Shown here piece by piece: positions 62,984 through 64,000 of a DNA stretch of 64,000 nt. The position numbers and the translations under genes are program-made. The first letter of the stretch is position 1, and every line of letters begins with the position of its first letter. The notes under the pieces are model-generated. The model was not told where the DNA came from. It was given only the letters and a program-made list of their open reading frames with translations, and searched no databases. The stretch covers positions 1-64,000 of the forward strand of contig JAFQXU010000051.1 of NCBI GenBank assembly GCA_017406805.1. Direction: 5' to 3'. Source of the stretch: Clostridia bacterium (GTDB taxonomy: Bacteria > Bacillota > Clostridia > Oscillospirales > Acutalibacteraceae).

Positions 62984-64000
62984 ATGAAATCTTTAATAAT
63001 AAAACTGGACAAAATAAATATTTCTTTTGATAATGAAAAAATACTTAACAATTTAAGTTTAAATATAAAAGAAGGAGAATTTGTTACTCTTTTGGGGCCA
63101 TCGGGTTGTGGAAAAACCACTACTCTTAGGATAATTGCGGGCTTTTTAACTCCTGACAGCGGAAATGTATACTTTAAAGGGAAACGAATTAACAACGTGC
63201 CTGCACATAAGCGTGCAGTTAATACAATATTTCAAAAATATGCACTTTTCCCACATTTAAATGTTTACGAAAATGTAGCCTTTGGCCTTAGGATTCAAAA
63301 AAAGAGCGAAGCCGAAATAAAAGAAAAAGTAAAAGAAATGCTCAAAATGGTAAATTTAAGTAACTATATTGACAGAAATATAGATTCTCTTTCCGGCGGT
63401 CAACAGCAAAGGGTTGCAATAGCCAGAGCTCTTGCAAATAATCCAAAAGTTCTCCTTTTGGACGAACCGCTGGGAGCATTGGATTTAAAACTGAGAAAAG
63501 ACATGCAAACAGAGCTTAAAAACATACACGAGCGCACGGGGATAACTTTTATATTGGTAACCCATGACCAAGAAGAAGCACTTTCTATGTCCGACACCGT
63601 TGTTGTTATGGATAAAGGAAAAATCCAGCAAATCGGTTCTCCGACGGATATTTACAATGAACCTCAAAACGCTTTTGTGGCCGATTTTATAGGGGAGAGT
63701 AATATCGTTGAAGGTACAATGATAGAAGACTACAAAGTTAAATTTTCCGGCAAAGAATTCAGGTGCATAGACAAAGGTTTTGGAAAAATGAAGCCCGTGG
63801 ACGTAGTGATAAGACCGGAGGATATAAAAGTTACCGACCCGGAAAACGGATATATTTCCGGCACTGTGACTTCCGTTACGTTTAAAGGTGTACATAACGA
63901 AATAATAGTGGACGTTAATGGATTTAAATGGATGATACAAACCACAGAAACCCAAGAGCAAGGCGATAAGATCGGAATGATAATAAAACCCGACGATATT
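62984..64000 (+). CDS. potA: ABC transporter ATP-binding protein, polyamine type (3' end beyond window)
   Basis: 339 codons are visible and the frame is still open at 64000. The ATPase domain has Walker [14 protein letters not shown], the Q-loop [10 protein letters not shown], the signature [15 protein letters not shown], Walker [13 protein letters not shown] and the H-loop [12 protein letters not shown]-terminal TOBE-type region ([13 protein letters not shown]) follows. It resembles PotA of the spermidine/putrescine importer; the partner genes would lie outside the window. The RBS is weak at this start. Confidence 0.88.
   Translation, partial: MKSLIIKLDKINISFDNEKILNNLSLNIKEGEFVTLLGPSGCGKTTTLRIIAGFLTPDSGNVYFKGKRINNVPAHKRAVNTIFQKYALFPHLNVYENVAFGLRIQKKSEAEIKEKVKEMLKMVNLSNYIDRNIDSLSGGQQQRVAIARALANNPKVLLLDEPLGALDLKLRKDMQTELKNIHERTGITFILVTHDQEEALSMSDTVVVMDKGKIQQIGSPTDIYNEPQNAFVADFIGESNIVEGTMIEDYKVKFSGKEFRCIDKGFGKMKPVDVVIRPEDIKVTDPENGYISGTVTSVTFKGVHNEIIVDVNGFKWMIQTTETQEQGDKIGMIIKPDDI

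Overview
This window is AT-rich DNA with short intergenic gaps. Its housekeeping genes are clearly those of a Gram-positive clostridial (Firmicutes) bacterium: ylxM-ffh-rpsP-khpA-rimM-trmD, rlmN-PP2C-PASTA kinase, two murA paralogs, a yabP-yabQ-divIC-yabR sporulation/division block, dapF-pyrG-dapL, recA, recX, pgsA and cysS. The yabP/yabQ pair implies a spore-forming ancestry. I cannot name the genus.

Layout. 1-7420 is a polymorphic-toxin region. It holds the tail of a gene that ends at 138, a putative immunity gene, two displaced Rhs 3' cassettes with different C-terminal domains, two paralogous ankyrin proteins, a protein ending in CSIM and a short Rhs remnant. 7586-8509 encodes a protein with a double-glycine-type leader. 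8886-11357 is a recombination module: a sigma-like regulator, a possibly structured RNA, a small ORF and a large serine recombinase. 11621-15896 holds a secreted protein of unknown function, an internally duplicated protein and a SopB/IpgD-like inositol phosphatase. 15910-23353 is mostly core (murD, a deacetylase, the ffh operon, an HPr-like protein). 23491-26621 holds an alpha/beta-hydrolase-like protein, two tRNA-Ser genes and a proline-rich protein with a WASP-type WH2/acidic C-terminus. 26792-50000 is mainly core, interrupted by a glycosyltransferase with a signal peptide and a ubiquitin-specific-protease-like protein with a signal peptide. 51284-53118 holds two secreted paralogs sharing an identical C-terminal tail. 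53353-64000 is core again, except that a large secreted ankyrin protein sits between recA and recX.

How it fits together. Several genes make biological sense mainly inside a eukaryotic host: a phosphoinositide phosphatase, a deubiquitinase-like protease, an actin-nucleator-like protein, ankyrin proteins, a possible CaaX substrate and an exported glycosyltransferase. They lie one at a time between housekeeping operons, and several have their own clear promoters. The simplest inference is that this clostridium lives in or on eukaryotic cells and carries a dispersed effector set, some with Sec signal peptides and some with no recognisable signal. No type III or type IV secretion system is visible here, so the export route of the leaderless candidates is unknown. 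Other oddities are an in-frame stop in ftsQ, an HPr-like protein with Tyr in place of the active-site His, and a probable ATT start codon.
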